From Sinomonas atrocyanea (lineage in GTDB: Bacteria; Actinomycetota; Actinomycetes; Actinomycetales; Micrococcaceae), in contig NZ_JAUSRH010000003.1 in the NCBI RefSeq assembly GCF_030811715.1, positions 1 through 64,000 on the forward strand: DNA of 64,000 nt, given 5' to 3'. The notes below the pieces were generated by a model. It ran no database searches. It was not told the DNA's origin and was given only the letters and a program-made list of their open reading frames with translations. The translations under genes were made by a program, and so were the position numbers. Shown in pieces: positions 35,636 to 47,046 of this stretch (positions are counted from its first letter, which is position 1; each line of letters begins with the position of its first letter).

Positions 35636-37495
35636 ATGAGCTTCTCCGCAACAACGCCGGAGGCCCCGAGGCCGGTGCTGTGGCGCTGGATCCAGTTCGT
35701 CCTGGATGCCGGAGCATGGACGCTGGCCATCCTCGTCGCCGTCGTCCTCCGCTACGAGCTCACCGAGCAGACCCTCACGCCCAACGGCGTCGCGGCGTTC
35801 AGCCTGCTCGCCATCCTGTGCCAGGCAGTCGTCGGGTTCAGCATGGCCCTGTATCAGGGGCGGTACAGCTTCGGCTCGTTCGAGGAGGCCCGGCTCCTCG
35901 TCTCGGTCACGCTCATCGTGGCGACGATCCTCGTGCTCCTGAGCACATTCCTCGGCTTCAGCCTCCAGATCCCGCGCAGCACGGGCGTCATCGCATTCCC
36001 GTTCGCAGCGCTGTTCATGGCGGCGAGCCGGTACGCGAAGCGCATGTTCGTGGAGAGCCGGCAGAAGCCCGGCGAGAACGCCCAGCAGGCCCTCGTCTAC
36101 GGCGCCGGCTTCCTCGGCTCGAACCTCGTCACCCGCATGATGCAGGACCCCAAGTCGCCGTACTACCCGGCCGGCTTCATCGACGACGACCCGGCCAAGA
36201 AGCACCTGCGGGTCTCCTCGGTCCAGGTCCTCGGGACCGGCGAGGACCTCCCCGAGATCATCCGCCGGACGCGGTCGACGGCGCTCATCCTCGCCTTCGC
36301 CTCGGCTGACGCGGCCTTCATCCGCGGGGTCTCCGACCGCGTCGCCGGGCTCGGCGTGAAGGTGCTCGTGCTCCCGCCGCTGAAGGACATGCTCGGCGGC
36401 GGTGCGCACAGCGTCACCGACTTCCGCGAGGTCGCGGTCGAGGACCTCATCGGGCGCCGGCCCGTGGACATCAAGGTCGAGGAGATCGCCGGGTACATCA
36501 CGGGCAAGCGCGTCCTCGTCACCGGTGCGGGCGGCTCGATCGGCTCCGAGCTGTGCCGCCAGATCCACCCGTTCGCCCCGGCCGAGCTGATCATGGTCGA
36601 CCACGACGAGACCGCCCTCCAGGCCACCCAGATCTCCCTGACCGGCAGGGGCCTGCTGGACGGCCGGGACACCGTGCTCGTGAGCATCCGCGACGCCGAA
36701 GGCCTCACCCGCGTCTTCCGCGACCGTCGCCCCGAGGTGGTCTTCCACGCTGCCGCGCTCAAGCACGCGCCCCTGCTCCAGCAGTACCCGGCCGAGGCGT
36801 GGAAGACCAACGTCGTCGGCACGCTCAATGTCCTGCGGGCGGCCGAGGCGGTAGGAGTCGAGGCGTTCGTGAATGTCTCCACCGACAAGGCCGCGGCGCC
36901 CACCACCGTCCTGGGGCACTCCAAGCGGATGGCGGAGCGCCTCACCGCCTGGATGGCGGGGCGCACCGGCCGGCGCTACGTCTCGGTCCGGTTCGGCAAT
37001 GTCATGGGCTCGCGCGGCTCGATGCTCCCGCTCTTCTCCGAGCAGATCCGCACCGGGGGTCCCGTCACGGTCACCCACCCCGAGGTCACGCGCTTCTTCA
37101 TGACCATCCCCGAGGCCTGCCAGCTCGTCATCCAGGCGGGTGCGATCGGCAGCGGGGGAGAGGTGCTCATCCTCGACATGGGCGAGCCGGTCCGCATCCT
37201 CGACGTCGCCGAGCGCATGATCGCGATGTCCGGCAAGGACATCGACGTCGTGTTCACGGGGCTGCGCCCCGCAGAGAAGCTGCACGAGGACCTCGTGGAC
37301 CCTGACGTGGCGGACGTGCGACCCCTCCATCCCAAGATCTCCCACGCGACCTCGTCCGGCATCGCCCCGGACCGCCTCGACTACGACCGCTGGCTCGCCG
37401 AGTGCGCGCGCACCGAGGAGGCGATGATCGAGGCCCAGGTGCAGGAGGAGACAGAACTCTCGCACGAGGCCGTCCCGGGGTCGGGGGCGGCGTGA
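35636..37495 (+). CDS. Membrane-anchored nucleotide-sugar dehydratase/epimerase (WbpM/CapD/FlaA1-like)
   Basis: This protein of 619 residues has four N-terminal membrane helices (about 15-135; QFVLDAGAWTLAILVAVVLR). A CoA-binding-like Rossmann domain (about 145-265; LVYGAGFLGSNLVTRM) follows, then the catalytic SDR domain (about 285-575). NAD binding is VLVTGAGGSIGSELCRQI. The catalytic segment is NVSTDKAAAPTTVLGHSKR, with Lys retained but Leu where FlaA1 has Tyr and WbpM has Met. Large-form members are UDP-GlcNAc C4,6-dehydratases feeding bacillosamine- or QuiNAc-type sugars. The neighbouring glycosyltransferase and WecA-like enzyme fit surface glycan synthesis. The stop overlaps the next GTG. 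Confidence 0.9.
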   Translation: MSFSATTPEAPRPVLWRWIQFVLDAGAWTLAILVAVVLRYELTEQTLTPNGVAAFSLLAILCQAVVGFSMALYQGRYSFGSFEEARLLVSVTLIVATILVLLSTFLGFSLQIPRSTGVIAFPFAALFMAASRYAKRMFVESRQKPGENAQQALVYGAGFLGSNLVTRMMQDPKSPYYPAGFIDDDPAKKHLRVSSVQVLGTGEDLPEIIRRTRSTALILAFASADAAFIRGVSDRVAGLGVKVLVLPPLKDMLGGGAHSVTDFREVAVEDLIGRRPVDIKVEEIAGYITGKRVLVTGAGGSIGSELCRQIHPFAPAELIMVDHDETALQATQISLTGRGLLDGRDTVLVSIRDAEGLTRVFRDRRPEVVFHAAALKHAPLLQQYPAEAWKTNVVGTLNVLRAAEAVGVEAFVNVSTDKAAAPTTVLGHSKRMAERLTAWMAGRTGRRYVSVRFGNVMGSRGSMLPLFSEQIRTGGPVTVTHPEVTRFFMTIPEACQLVIQAGAIGSGGEVLILDMGEPVRILDVAERMIAMSGKDIDVVFTGLRPAEKLHEDLVDPDVADVRPLHPKISHATSSGIAPDRLDYDRWLAECARTEEAMIEAQVQEETELSHEAVPGSGAA

Positions 37496-38493
37496 TCGTC
37501 GTCGCCGCGGCGCTGGCGTTCGCCGTCAGCGCGGCGCTGCCCGTCCTCGCCCGGCCCGTGCTGACGCGCCTCGGCGTCATCGACGTCCCGGGGGAGCGCT
37601 CCTCCCACACCCGCCCCACCGTGCGCGGGCTCGGGCTGACCATCGGGATCGGCCTCCTCGCGGGCTGGGCCGTCGCGTTCGCAGCGGGCCTCGCGGCCGA
37701 CGGCGCCGCCCTGGCCGCGTGCGTCGTGGCGGGCACCGTCGCGGCCGCCGCCGTGGGGTGGGCTGAGGACCTGAGGGGCCTGCGCATCGCGAGCCGGGCC
37801 GGGCTCCAGCTGGCGGTCGGGTTCGCGGGCACCCTGGCGATCATCCTCGCCACGGGCAAGGGCCTGTGGTGGCTTCCGCTCGGCATGGTCGCCGTGGCCG
37901 CCTACATCAACGTCGCCAACTTCATGGACGGCATCAACGGCATCTCGGGGCTGCACGCCGTCGCCGTGGGCGTCCTCTACGCGGCGGCGGGCGCCGCCAG
38001 CGGCCACGGCTGGCTGGTCGTCGCGGGCGTCCTGCTCGCGGCCGCCTTCGCCGGGTTCCTCCCGTGGAACCTCCTGCGCGGATCGATGTTCATGGGGGAC
38101 GTGGGCAGCTACCTCCTCGGTGCGGGGATCTCGTTCACCGCCGTCGCCGCATTCCTCGCCCAGCTCCCGCTCGAGTACGTCTTCTCACCCGTGCTCGTCT
38201 ACCTCGCGGACACGTTCGCGACGCTCGTGCGGCGCACGCTGCAGGGCAAGCGCTGGTACGCCTCGCACCGCGAGCATGTGTACCAGCGGCTCACGGACAA
38301 CGGCCTGGGGCACCTCGAGGTCTCGCTCGTGGTCACCGCCGCGTCCGTCCTGACCGGGCTCGCGGGCTTCTACGCGGCCACTGCGCCGTCGGGCGGGGTG
38401 TTCGCCGCACAGATGGTGACGGCCGCCGTCCTCCTGGCCTACCTGACCTCCCCGACCTGGCTCCGGGCCCGCGGTGCGCGGCGGGTCCCCTGA
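37492..38493 (+). CDS. wecA: Polyprenyl-phosphate GlcNAc-1-phosphate transferase (WecA/TagO/MraY family)
   Basis: This 333-residue integral membrane enzyme with about ten helices transfers a sugar-1-phosphate to decaprenyl/undecaprenyl phosphate at the inner leaflet, the first step of lipid-linked glycan assembly. Conserved loops are VIDVPGERSSHTRPTVRGLG (substrate and Mg2+ loop), YINVANFMDGINGISGLHA, MFMGDVGSYLLG, and the HRxHxYQ loop ASHREHVYQRL. It occupies the rfe (Rv1302) position just upstream of the ATP synthase operon. GTG 37492 overlaps the preceding stop by 3 nt. The sugar could be another HexNAc. Confidence 0.92.
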   Translation: MIVVAAALAFAVSAALPVLARPVLTRLGVIDVPGERSSHTRPTVRGLGLTIGIGLLAGWAVAFAAGLAADGAALAACVVAGTVAAAAVGWAEDLRGLRIASRAGLQLAVGFAGTLAIILATGKGLWWLPLGMVAVAAYINVANFMDGINGISGLHAVAVGVLYAAAGAASGHGWLVVAGVLLAAAFAGFLPWNLLRGSMFMGDVGSYLLGAGISFTAVAAFLAQLPLEYVFSPVLVYLADTFATLVRRTLQGKRWYASHREHVYQRLTDNGLGHLEVSLVVTAASVLTGLAGFYAATAPSGGVFAAQMVTAAVLLAYLTSPTWLRARGARRVP

Positions 38494-38542
38494 CGGGAGG
38501 TCCCCGGACGGCAGCCCCGTCCTCCGCAGGCGCGGCAGGACC

Positions 38543-38570
38543 CTCTTCTATCCTGTGTAGAATAGAGGAG
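38543..38570 (+). promoter_or_regulatory. Putative ATP synthase operon promoter with inverted repeat
   Basis: TAGAAT (38558-38563) is a -10 box. It overlaps the right arm of an inverted repeat, CTCTTCTAT (38543-38551) and ATAGAGGAG (38562-38570), matching at 8 of 9 positions. The surroundings are locally AT-rich, and an operator covering the promoter is plausible. No clear -35 is present. Confidence 0.45.
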
Positions 38571-38622
38571 CACCCACCCCCGCCGGCCTCCTGGCAGCAG
38601 GCCGCCGACGAATTGGCATGAA

Positions 38623-39144
38623 ATGGACCCCATGACGCACCGGCACGGCTTCTTCGGCCGTTCCCGCGTCGGCCGATCCGACCCCGGACGCACCCCGTGG
38701 CTCGGCCTCGCCGGCACCTGCACGGCGGCGTCCGCCGCCGCAGCGGTCCTGCTCGCGGTGGCGGCCCTGGCCTTCACCGGCCCCGCGGCCGCGGCCAGCG
38801 TCGCCTTCGCAGCAGTGATCGTGATCGCCTTCTTCGCACTGAGCCTCCTCGCGGGACATCTCGTGGGGCGGCGGAATCCGTCCGGGGCCATCGGCGTGTT
38901 CGCCGTCGTCTACGTGCTCAAGATCGTCGGCTTCGCCGCGATCCTGCTCTGGATCGGCACCCCGGCCTGGATCGACCGTCCGTGGTTCGGCGCCGCCGGG
39001 ATCGCGAGCGTCGTCGTGTGGCAGGCCGCCGAGCTCTACGGGTTCAGCAGGCTCCGGCTGCAGATCTTCGACGACGCCCCGGCCGGCCACGACGCAGGCG
39101 GCGACGCCGCGCCGTCGTCCGGGCAGGAGGGTCCCCATGCGTGA
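38623..39144 (+). CDS. AtpI-like membrane protein upstream of ATP synthase genes
   Basis: The protein of 173 residues has four hydrophobic segments: TCTAASAAAAVLLAVAALAF, AASVAFAAVIVIAFFALSLL, IGVFAVVYVLKIVGFAAILL and FGAAGIASVVVWQAAELYGF. The polar ends are variable. Position and topology match the Rv1303-type/AtpI-like proteins found before atpB in actinobacteria, proposed to help c-ring assembly or Mg2+ supply. Sequence identity alone would not identify it. The start is ATG 38623 or ATG 38632, and neither has a good ribosome site. It overlaps the next gene by 8 nt. Confidence 0.75.
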   Translation: MDPMTHRHGFFGRSRVGRSDPGRTPWLGLAGTCTAASAAAAVLLAVAALAFTGPAAAASVAFAAVIVIAFFALSLLAGHLVGRRNPSGAIGVFAVVYVLKIVGFAAILLWIGTPAWIDRPWFGAAGIASVVVWQAAELYGFSRLRLQIFDDAPAGHDAGGDAAPSSGQEGPHA

Positions 39145-39427
39145 GGACACCCCTGGCCGGCAGGTCCCCGCGGAGCCCGAGGGCGACGGCGGCTACAACT
39201 CTGGAATGGCCGTCTTCAGCTACGTGATTGGCGGGATCGTTGTCTGGAGTTTGATAGGGTGGGGGCTGGACAATCTCCTGAAAACGCGCTGGCTTGTGCT
39301 CGCTGGCGCTCTGGTGGGGATTGCCGGCGGCATCTACCTGACCATGAAGCATGGGCTCTTCACGCACCGAACGGGCCCCGCTGAGCCTCAGGGCCCAGGC
39401 GATGACGCCGAGGCGGACCGTCGCTGA
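39137..39427 (+). CDS. atpZ: AtpZ/AtpI family protein
   Basis: This protein of 96 residues has two transmembrane helices (about 25-45 FSYVIGGIVVWSLIGWGLDN and 50-70 WLVLAGALVGIAGGIYLTM) in the AtpZ pattern, with a Gly-rich first helix and conserved WGLDN. It overlaps the upstream AtpI-like gene by 8 nt and precedes atpB by 88 nt. The pair probably assists assembly of the FoF1 complex or cation handling, as proposed for AtpIZ. Confidence 0.82.
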   Translation: MREDTPGRQVPAEPEGDGGYNSGMAVFSYVIGGIVVWSLIGWGLDNLLKTRWLVLAGALVGIAGGIYLTMKHGLFTHRTGPAEPQGPGDDAEADRR

Positions 39428-39515
39428 TGGAGCACCCGAAAAATTTCACATGTGGGGGTCGAAGCCACTCGCCCCAGCATCTGCCCGACGATGGACACTG
39501 CAGAGAGGAATCGCG

Positions 39516-40316
39516 TTGACCCCGCTCACGCTTCCGGCCGAAGACTCCGGCGCCTTCACCCCGCCCACCCTCGAGGACATGCACCTCCCGGCCATCTTCC
39601 CCTGGGGCGCGCACGAGGGCTTCTCGAAGCAGATGCTCATGGTCCTGCTCTCCGTCGTCTTCATCGCCTGGTTCTTCATCGCGGCCTCCCGCAAGGGCCA
39701 GCTGGTCCCGGGCAAGCTCCAGTTCGCCGGTGAGTACCTGTACGGGTTCGTGCGCAACTCGATCGGCAAGGACATCATCGGCGGCAAGGACTTCATGAAG
39801 TTCGTGCCCCTGCTCTTCGCGCTGTTCTTCTTCATCCTGGTGAACAACATCTACGGCGCGATCCCGTTCTTCCAGCTGCCCACGATGTCCCACGTCGGCG
39901 GCGCGTACTTCCTCGCGGCGCTCGTCTACGTGACCTGGATCGGCGTCGGCCTGAAGAAGTTCGGCCCGCGCTTCATCAAGCTCACCGTGGTCCCGGCCGG
40001 CGTGCCGTGGTACATCCTCCCGATCGTCGTCCCGATCGAGATCATCTCGAACTTCATCGTCCGCCCGATGACGCACAGCCTCCGTCTCTTCGCGACCATG
40101 CTCGCCGGCCACCTCGTGGTCGCGCTCGCCGGGTCCGGCATCGCGTTCCTCATCGCCCAGGAGAGCGTGGTCCTCAAGGGCACCTCGCTGCTCGTCCTCG
40201 TCGGTGCCACCGCGATGTACATGCTCGAGGCGCTGATCATGGTGCTGCAGGCGTACGTCTTCACGCTTCTTACTGCCATCTACATCCAGGGCGCGCTCCA
40301 CGCGGACGCCCACTGA
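39516..40316 (+). CDS. atpB: ATP synthase Fo subunit a
   Basis: This 266-residue membrane subunit forms the proton half-channels. The essential arginine is in SLRLFATMLAGHLVV, and the final helix ALIMVLQAYVFTLLTAIYIQ is conserved. TTG 39516 is chosen because GAGAGGAA lies 4 nt upstream and the N-terminus PLTLPAEDSGAFTPP aligns with other Micrococcaceae AtpB. The upstream frame in the 39428-39515 gap has no conserved residues. Confidence 0.95.
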   Translation: MTPLTLPAEDSGAFTPPTLEDMHLPAIFPWGAHEGFSKQMLMVLLSVVFIAWFFIAASRKGQLVPGKLQFAGEYLYGFVRNSIGKDIIGGKDFMKFVPLLFALFFFILVNNIYGAIPFFQLPTMSHVGGAYFLAALVYVTWIGVGLKKFGPRFIKLTVVPAGVPWYILPIVVPIEIISNFIVRPMTHSLRLFATMLAGHLVVALAGSGIAFLIAQESVVLKGTSLLVLVGATAMYMLEALIMVLQAYVFTLLTAIYIQGALHADAH

Positions 40317-40385
40317 GACTTCCCCCTCCATGGGGGATGAACCGATCACTCAATCCGCCCTCCAGGGCAGCCTGAAAGGAACACA

Positions 40386-40589
40386 ATGACCGGCAACCTC
40401 AACCTCGTCGGCTACGGTCTCTCCGCCATCGGCGGTGCCATCGGCGTGGGTCTCGTCTTCGCGGCCTACATCAACGGCGTGGCCCGCCAGCCGGAGGCGC
40501 AGCGCGTGCTCCAGCCGATCGCCTTCCTCGGCCTTGCGCTCACCGAGGCGCTCGCGATCCTCGGCCTCGTGTTCGCCTTCGTTCTCTGA
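40386..40589 (+). CDS. atpE: ATP synthase Fo subunit c
   Basis: This 67-residue two-helix proteolipid forms the rotor ring. The proton-carrying carboxylate is Glu in [14 protein letters not shown] of helix 2. The cytoplasmic loop RQPEAQ is typical. The proton-type residue pattern lacks the Na+-binding Gln/Ser set. AAAGGA lies 7 nt before the ATG. Confidence 0.97.
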   Translation: MTGNLNLVGYGLSAIGGAIGVGLVFAAYINGVARQPEAQRVLQPIAFLGLALTEALAILGLVFAFVL

Positions 40590-40624
40590 CCCAGAGCACG
40601 GCATACACAGCCAGAACCGAGTAG

Positions 40625-41193
<569 letters not shown>

Positions 41194-41194
<1 letters not shown>

Positions 41195-42027
41195 TGGCAG
41201 GAGCATCGAGCGAATCGCTGTCCGCCGCGCTGGCGGACCTGGAGACCACGCTGCCCACGGCCTCGCTGTCGCTGGCGCGGGAGCTCTTCGGCATCCTCGC
41301 CGTCCTTGACGGCTCCGCCGGGCTTCGCCGCGCGCTGACCGACCCGTCCCGTGAGGGCGCGGAGAAGTCGGCCCTCGTGCACAGCCTGCTGGACGGCAAG
41401 GCCTCGGGCGACGCCGTCGAGATCACGGCCAAGCTCGCCGCCTCGCGGTGGGCCGACGCGCGCGACATCAGCGATGCGCTCGAGACCATCGCCTCGACCG
41501 TGGCGAGCGCCGTGGCCGAGCAGGGCGCGGGGACCGCGAGCGGGCTCAGCGGGCTGGAGAAGCTCCAGAACGACCTGTTCGCGTTCAACAACACCGTCGA
41601 GGGCAGCCACGAGCTCCAGGCTGCACTGACCGACCAGCAGGCCTCCCCGGAGGCCCGGCGCACCCTCGCCCTCCGGCTTGTCCCGGGGGCGTCCGAGGAG
41701 GCCCGGCTGCTCATCGGCCAGGCGGTGTCCTCCCCGCGCGGTGCCAAGCCGACGGCGCTCGTGGAGAAGTTCGCGTCCCTCGCGGCTGCTCGCCAGAAGC
41801 GCTGGATCGCCGACGTTGCCGTCGCGCGTCCCCTCAGCCAGGCGCAGCTGACGCGGCTCCAGGACGGGCTCAATACCCTCTACGGGCGCGAGCTGAAGAT
41901 CAACACGACCGTGGAACCGTCGCTCGTCGGCGGCCTCCGCGTGACGGTCGGCGACGAGGTGCTCGATGCCTCGACCGTGACGCGGCTCGGCGAGCTGCGA
42001 CGTCAGCTGGCCGCCCAGGCACGCTGA
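41194..42027 (+). CDS. atpH: ATP synthase F1 subunit delta
   Basis: The stator protein of 277 residues connects b to the F1 head. It is longer than the about 180 residues of E. coli, with the conserved C-terminal OSCP region TALVEKFASLAAARQKRWIA and TVEPSLVGGLRVTVGDEVLD. The additional roughly 90 residues are typical of the actinobacterial form. It starts in a TAATG overlap with atpF. An 87-nt gap without obvious structure precedes atpA. Confidence 0.94.
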
Positions 42028-42114
42028 GGCATCAGCACACTCCGTACAAGACAATCCGGTCATCGCAGCAGTACCGCTTTCGATGACCACGAGATCAAGA
42101 GAGCAGGACTGAAG

Positions 42115-43752
42115 ATGGCCGAATTGACCATCAATGCCGACGACGTCCGCAGCGCGCTGAACGACTTCGCGGCTTCCTACCAGCCCGGCACGGCTGAGCG
42201 CGTCGAGGTCGGCCGTGTCACGGCCGCCGGCGACGGCATCGCCCGTGTCGAGGGCCTCCCCTCGGTCATGGCGAACGAGCTCCTCCGCTTCGAGGACGGC
42301 ACCCTTGGCCTCGCCCAGAACCTCGACGTCCGCGAGATCGGCGTCATCGTCCTCGGCGACTTCGGCGGCATCGAGGAGGGCCAGGAGGTGCACCGCACCG
42401 GCCAGATCCTCTCCGTGCCGGTCGGCGATGCCTTCCTCGGCCGCGTGGTGGACCCGCTCGGCGCGCCCATCGACGACCTTGGCCCGATTGCGGCCGAGGG
42501 AACCCGCGCGCTCGAGCTCCAGGCTCCCGGCGTGACGCAGCGCAAGTCGGTCCACGAGCCGATGCAGACCGGCCTCAAGGCCATCGACGCGATGATCCCG
42601 ATCGGGCGCGGCCAGCGCCAGCTCATCATCGGCGACCGCCAGACGGGCAAGACCGCCATCGCTGTCGACACCATCATCAACCAGAAGGCCAACTGGGCCT
42701 CGGGCGATGCGACCAAGCAGGTCCGCTGCATCTACGTCGCGATCGGCCAGAAGGCCTCGACGATCGCGGCCGTGCGCCAGACCCTCGAGGACCACGGTGC
42801 CCTCGAGTACACGACGATCGTCGCGTCTCCGGCGTCCGATCCCGCGGGCTTCAAGTACCTCGCCCCGTACGCCGGCTCGGCCATCGGCCAGCACTGGATG
42901 TACGGCGGCAAGCACGTCCTCATCATCTTCGATGACCTCTCGAAGCAGGCCGAGGCGTACCGCGCCGTGTCCCTCCTCCTGCGCCGCCCGCCGGGCCGCG
43001 AGGCGTACCCGGGCGACGTGTTCTACCTGCACTCCCGCCTGCTCGAGCGCTGCGCGAAGCTCTCGGACGACCTCGGCGCGGGCTCGATGACCGGCCTGCC
43101 GATCATCGAGACGAAGGCGAACGACGTCTCGGCGTACATCCCGACCAACGTCATCTCCATCACCGACGGGCAGATCTTCCTGCAGTCCGACCTGTTCAAC
43201 GCCAACCAGCGCCCCGCGGTCGACGTCGGCATCTCGGTCTCCCGCGTCGGCGGCGCCGCGCAGGTGAAGTCGATGAAGTCGGTTTCCGGCACGCTCAAGC
43301 TGGACCTCGCGCAGTACCGCGACATGCAGGCGTTCGCGATGTTCGCGTCCGACCTCGACGCGGCGTCCCGCCAGCAGCTCACCCGTGGGGCGCGCCTCAT
43401 GGAGCTGCTCAAGCAGGGCCAGTACTCGCCGTACCCGGTCGAGGAGCAGGTTGTGTCCATCTGGGCCGGCACGCGCGGCTACCTGGACGACGTCCCCGTC
43501 GAGGACGTGCGCCGCTTCGAGGCGGACTTCCTCGACTACCTCAAGCGCAAGACGTCGATCCTGACGACGCTGGCCCAGACGGGCAAGCTCGAGGACGACA
43601 CCGTCGAGGCTCTCAAGACCGCCGTCACGGAGTTCAAGAAGGGCTTCTTCGGCGAGGGCGACAGCCTGCTGGTCGGCGCCGGGCACGAGGAGCACGATGC
43701 TCTTGCCGAGGGCGACGTCAACCAGGAAAAGATCGTCAAGCAGAAGCGCTGA
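42115..43752 (+). CDS. atpA: ATP synthase F1 subunit alpha
   Basis: This 545-residue regulatory nucleotide-binding subunit of F1 has P-loop [19 protein letters not shown] and [19 protein letters not shown]. The signature near residue 370, [20 protein letters not shown], contains the arginine finger. The Asp/Glu-rich C-terminal tail (about 515-545) is the actinobacterial extension, implicated in mycobacteria in suppression of ATP hydrolysis. A hairpin follows at 43768-43802. Confidence 0.98.
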   Translation: MAELTINADDVRSALNDFAASYQPGTAERVEVGRVTAAGDGIARVEGLPSVMANELLRFEDGTLGLAQNLDVREIGVIVLGDFGGIEEGQEVHRTGQILSVPVGDAFLGRVVDPLGAPIDDLGPIAAEGTRALELQAPGVTQRKSVHEPMQTGLKAIDAMIPIGRGQRQLIIGDRQTGKTAIAVDTIINQKANWASGDATKQVRCIYVAIGQKASTIAAVRQTLEDHGALEYTTIVASPASDPAGFKYLAPYAGSAIGQHWMYGGKHVLIIFDDLSKQAEAYRAVSLLLRRPPGREAYPGDVFYLHSRLLERCAKLSDDLGAGSMTGLPIIETKANDVSAYIPTNVISITDGQIFLQSDLFNANQRPAVDVGISVSRVGGAAQVKSMKSVSGTLKLDLAQYRDMQAFAMFASDLDAASRQQLTRGARLMELLKQGQYSPYPVEEQVVSIWAGTRGYLDDVPVEDVRRFEADFLDYLKRKTSILTTLAQTGKLEDDTVEALKTAVTEFKKGFFGEGDSLLVGAGHEEHDALAEGDVNQEKIVKQKR

Positions 43753-43767
43753 TTCCCTGCAGCTGAT

Positions 43768-43802
43768 CGGCCGGGCCGGAGCCCACGGCTCGGGCCCGGC
43801 CG
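43768..43802. terminator. Intra-operon hairpin between atpA and atpG
   Basis: A GC-rich stem of 16 pairs with one mismatch and a 3-nt loop begins about 15 nt after the atpA stop. The operon continues, so it is more likely an attenuator or an mRNA-stability element that sets subunit stoichiometry than a full terminator. Confidence 0.55.
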
Positions 43803-43829
43803 GTCGGCGAGGGTGAGGAAAGGACAAGA

Positions 43830-44720
43830 ATGGGAGCCCAGATCCGGGTCTACCGCCAGAAGATTGCCTCGACGTCGTCGATGCGCAAGATGTTCAAGGC
43901 GATGGAGCTGATTGCTACCTCCCGCATCGGCAAGGCGCGCGCCCGTGTGGCCGCCTCCCTGCCGTACGCGAATGCCATTACCCGCGCCGTTTCTGCTGTC
44001 TCCTCTTCGTCCGAGATCGACCACCCGCTGACCACCGAGCCCACCCAGGTGCGGCGCGCGGCAGTGCTGGTCCTCACGGCAGACCGAGGCCAGGCCGGCG
44101 CCTACTCGGCCAGCATCATGAAGCAGGCCGAGTCCCTCGCCGAGCTCCTCCGCTCCGAGGGCAAGGAGGTCGCCGCGTTCCTGGTGGGCCGCAAGGGCCA
44201 GGCCTACTTCGACTTCCGCAACCGCCCCTATGAGCGGGTGTGGACCGGCAACACGGACAACCCCGAGTTCGCGACCGCCAAGGAGATCAGCCGCGTGCTG
44301 CTCGACGCCTTCGCGACTCCCTACGAGGACGGCGGGGTCGACGAGATCCACGTCGTCTACACCCAGTTCAAGTCGATGGTGGTGCAGGTGCCCACGGTGA
44401 TCCGGCTGCTTCCCCTCGAGGTCGTCGAGGAGGAGGCGAAGGACGCCAAGGAGATCCTGCCCCTCTACGAGTACGAGCCCGAGCCCGAGCAGGTGCTCGA
44501 CGCGCTGCTGCCGCGGTACATCGAGTCGCGGATCTTCGCGGCGATGCTCCAGGCCGCGGCGAGCGAGCTCGCGTCGCGCCAGCGGGCCATGAAGAACGCC
44601 GGGGACAACGCGACCGAGCTCATCAAGAAGTACACGCGCCTGCGCAACACCGCCCGCCAGGCGGAGATCACGCAGGAGCTGACGGAGATCATCGCCGGCG
44701 CCGACGCACTCAACGCGTGA
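43830..44720 (+). CDS. atpG: ATP synthase F1 subunit gamma
   Basis: This 296-residue central-stalk subunit rotates inside the alpha3beta3 head. The N-terminal helix [20 protein letters not shown] and C-terminal helix [21 protein letters not shown] form the coiled coil. [16 protein letters not shown] is the conserved Rossmann-type region. GAGGAAAGGA lies 6 nt upstream of the ATG. Confidence 0.97.
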   Translation: MGAQIRVYRQKIASTSSMRKMFKAMELIATSRIGKARARVAASLPYANAITRAVSAVSSSSEIDHPLTTEPTQVRRAAVLVLTADRGQAGAYSASIMKQAESLAELLRSEGKEVAAFLVGRKGQAYFDFRNRPYERVWTGNTDNPEFATAKEISRVLLDAFATPYEDGGVDEIHVVYTQFKSMVVQVPTVIRLLPLEVVEEEAKDAKEILPLYEYEPEPEQVLDALLPRYIESRIFAAMLQAAASELASRQRAMKNAGDNATELIKKYTRLRNTARQAEITQELTEIIAGADALNA

Positions 44721-44751
44721 GCCCCCGGGCGCACTCGTACACACCACCTAG

Positions 44752-46239
<1,488 letters not shown>

Positions 46240-46240
46240 C

Positions 46241-46522
46241 ATGGCTGAGCTCGAGGTCGAGATCGTCGCGGCGGACCACTTCGTGTGGTCCGGCCCGGCG
46301 AAGATGGTCAAGGCCCGCACGGCGGACGGCGAGATCGGGATCCTCCCCGGCCACACGCCCGTCCTGGCGATCATGCACGCGGGTGACATTGTGATCGAGC
46401 CGGTCTCCGGCTCGCGGATCACGGCGGCGGTGGACGGCGGATTCTTCTCCGTCGATTCCGACCGGGTCGTGATCGTCGCCGACAACGCCCAGATCGGCGA
46501 ATCGGCCGCGGGGACTCGTTAG
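46241..46522 (+). CDS. atpC: ATP synthase F1 subunit epsilon
   Basis: This 93-residue rotor subunit has only the N-terminal beta-sandwich domain (LEVEIVAADHFVWSGPAKMV, GEIGILPGHTPVLAIM) and a very short C-terminus. It lacks the helical hairpin that inhibits ATP hydrolysis in E. coli. The short form is common in actinobacteria. It starts one base after the atpD stop and ends the ATP synthase genes. Confidence 0.95.
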   Translation: MAELEVEIVAADHFVWSGPAKMVKARTADGEIGILPGHTPVLAIMHAGDIVIEPVSGSRITAAVDGGFFSVDSDRVVIVADNAQIGESAAGTR

Positions 46523-46532
46523 CCAGACCTCG

Positions 46533-46964
46533 ATGGACGACTCCGCCATTCCGTTCATCGTCCTGGCAGTGGTCTTCGTTCTCCTCGCAGCCCTGCTCTG
46601 TGCCCTCGGGGTGCGCCGCGTCGTCCTGCGGCGCACCCTGGGCACGGTTGATGCCTCCATCTCCATGGCCACCGGGCCTTGGCGGATGGGGGTATGCCGT
46701 TATCAGGACACCGAGCTCGAATGGTTCAATCTCCTCTCCCTCAGTCCGCGCGCGCGGCACCGCTTCACGCGCAGCTCGCTCGAGCTCCTCGGGCGGCGAT
46801 CGCCCACCGAGGCCGAGCGCACGAGGGTGCAGGCCGACGTCGTGATCGTCGAGCTGCAGTACCAGGGCGCGAGCGTGCGCTTCGCGATGGACTTCAACGC
46901 CTATGCCGGCCTCGCCTCGTGGCTCGAGGCCGGACCCGTCATCGGCATCGGGACGTGGCGCTGA
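46533..46964 (+). CDS. DUF2550 family membrane protein
   Basis: This protein of 143 residues has one N-terminal membrane helix (FIVLAVVFVLLAALLCALGV) followed by a basic stop-transfer and a soluble cytoplasmic domain (about 45-143) with GPWRMGVCRYQDTELEWF. It matches the DUF2550 proteins found directly after atpC in actinobacteria (Rv1312 position). Function is unknown. It lies 10 nt after atpC and probably shares its mRNA. Confidence 0.88.
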   Translation: MDDSAIPFIVLAVVFVLLAALLCALGVRRVVLRRTLGTVDASISMATGPWRMGVCRYQDTELEWFNLLSLSPRARHRFTRSSLELLGRRSPTEAERTRVQADVVIVELQYQGASVRFAMDFNAYAGLASWLEAGPVIGIGTWR

Positions 46965-47046
46965 GCTCCGGGGCCTGTTCCCGCCACATGGCCGCCGTGC
47001 CGAGGCCCGTCCGGCCCGAAGTGCCCGCGTCGCGGCGGAGGCAGCC

